NCBI RefSeq assembly: GCF_901933205.1
Contig: NC_044576.1
Span: 11,503,024 to 11,567,023, forward strand
Reading direction: 5' to 3'
Source of the DNA: Camarhynchus parvulus
Lineage: Eukaryota > Chordata > Aves > Passeriformes > Thraupidae
DNA length: 64,000 nucleotides
Positions 62,581 to 64,000 of this stretch are shown here, one piece after another. Made by a program: the position numbers and the translations under genes. Position 1 is the first letter of the stretch. Every line of letters starts with the position of its first letter. Under the pieces are notes generated by a model that saw only the letters and a program-made list of their open reading frames with translations, did not search any database and was not told where the DNA came from.

Positions 62581-64000
62581 GTTCTGGGACTTATAATTAT
62601 AGAATGCTTATATTTAAAGCATGCACCTCCAGTAAAGCAAGTTCTGAATTCATCTTGCACATAATCAGTGACATTCTTCCCTCCCAGCAAAATAGCAGTT
62701 CTTTATCCCAGCAGGGCAAAGTGGGAGGCAAACAGAGCAGAAGAGTGTGAGTGTGTGTGGAAGAGCTTGGTCTCTGGTCACTTGGTGACTCAAAGACTGC
62801 AAAACAGAAACTGAAGCTTATTATGACAGGAACAGAAAAGTTTCATGTTCAAGGAGTGAGATTCCAAGAGAGTTGTGGGGATTTTTTTCCCCCTTCAAAC
62901 AAAGCATTTCTTTTCTAGTCAAGTCCAATTCCCTCATGGAAACCCAAGCCCTAAAGTAGCTAAAATAGCCTTTTCTCTCTCTCCAGACAGTCTCTGCTTC
63001 TTGGTTTCTTGAAAAGAAGGAATTTTGAGCAGGAAGTCATGTTGGTTAATGGCACGGGGCAGAGCTTCCAGAGGAAACTTCACCTACAGCCATTTATAAT
63101 GTTGATAGTGATGTGGTTTGTGGCCCTTTCTTTTTCCCTAGACAAGACTGAAAAACAGATCCTAATCCAAATCCCATAGCTCTTGGTTTTTAGACACCTG
63201 AGCACTCCTTATTCCCCACAAGTTTCCAAGGGATGCTGGGTCTCAAAAGGAGTGAGTGCAACAAACTTTGCATTCTTTGCTAAAATTCAAAGGAGCCTTA
63301 GGAAACTAGACACTCAAGTCCCACTGTTTCTGACAAAGCTGTCTTGCTTTCAGCTTGCAGTTCTTTTGCTTTACAGGCACACCACATCTGTGTCTTATTC
63401 TCTGTGTTCACCAATACTTCTTCATTTTCTAGTACTGCCCCAGTCTTATTAGTAACCAAAACAGTACATGTAGTTTTGCAGTTGCTTCTGATTTTGTATC
63501 AGAGCCTTGTAGTTCTAGATAGTTTTGCAACAAACTGCAGGACTTTAAAGAAGTAGGGTAGGGTGTGATGTTAACACACCAATTGGCCCCTTATCAGTAA
63601 TCCGGTTCTTTTCTCTAGATGCCAATCAGTAAACAGCCAGCTCAACAGCCACAAACTTCTGTTTTCAAGCAGTGATGTATCCTGCTGGGTCACAACCCTT
63701 TTGATACTAAAGATATCTCCTGCCATGCATTCTCCACTGCCAAGCAATGATTGTTGACATAGTGTTTCATTTAATAAATATTACCAGTGTGTATGAACAT
63801 GAGGGGATGATTCAGCAGCATCAGGCAGCACTCCTAACAGGAAGACAGAAGTGATTGCTTCACAGCAAATGAATCAGGCCCCAGACCTAGGACACTTGGA
63901 GAAACACCCTTTTTGCACTAAATTGTCATGCCTCAGGGTTGCATTAATAATGACAACATATGCAAAAGCTGCAACTTGTTTCTTATCTGTAAAGTGGGGA

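Noticed and set aside
63974..64000. tttcttatctgtaaagtggg at the right edge, like the MIR/CORE-SINE core
   Set aside because: Too short and cut by the window end. Extending the contig would decide it.

Overview
This window looks like nuclear DNA from a bird. The flanking sequence is AT-rich and poor in CpG, there is one compact CpG island, and decayed CR1 LINE fragments typical of sauropsid genomes occur at about 9.34, 19.2, 26.8-27.2, 33.0 and 40.5-40.8 kb. Long G/T-only (or A/C-only) tracts add a weak hint of Neoaves or a songbird. I see no bacterial, plasmid, phage or CRISPR content.

The one gene I recognise is ZCCHC24 (zinc finger CCHC-type containing 24), on the + strand. A CpG-island promoter spans about 7.56-9.09 kb. 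Coding exon 1 is 8429-8668 (80 codons). Intron 1 is about 16 kb. Coding exon 2 is 24737-24937 (67 codons, ending just after a CCHC zinc knuckle). Intron 2 then runs to the right edge and is at least 39 kb long. The remaining exons, which should encode the second zinc-binding domain and the C-terminus, were not found and presumably lie beyond 64000. Only the first 147 residues of a protein of roughly 240 are visible.

Region by region: 1-7559 is AT-rich and intergenic with respect to ZCCHC24. 7560-9090 is the CpG island with GC boxes, 5' UTR and exon 1. 8669-24736 is intron 1, with two CR1 scraps. 24938-64000 is intron 2, with several CR1 fragments, a 3 x 52 bp tandem repeat, a 2 x 35 bp repeat, a 24 bp perfect palindrome and low-complexity tracts.

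The most interesting possibility is an unrecognised multi-exon gene on the - strand, antisense to the start of ZCCHC24. Four coding-like segments (17298-17241, 16357-16180, 10139-9999 and 1422-1289) have usable splice sites and compatible reading phases. Joined, they give about 169 residues ending in a stop codon, with an AATAAA about 100 nt further on. If real, its last intron contains the ZCCHC24 promoter and first exon on the other strand. Further - strand candidates at 22.1, 19.4 and 18.5 kb could be upstream exons, but I could not connect them fully. All of this rests on reading frames and splice motifs seen by eye, and such patterns also arise by chance, so confidence is low to moderate.
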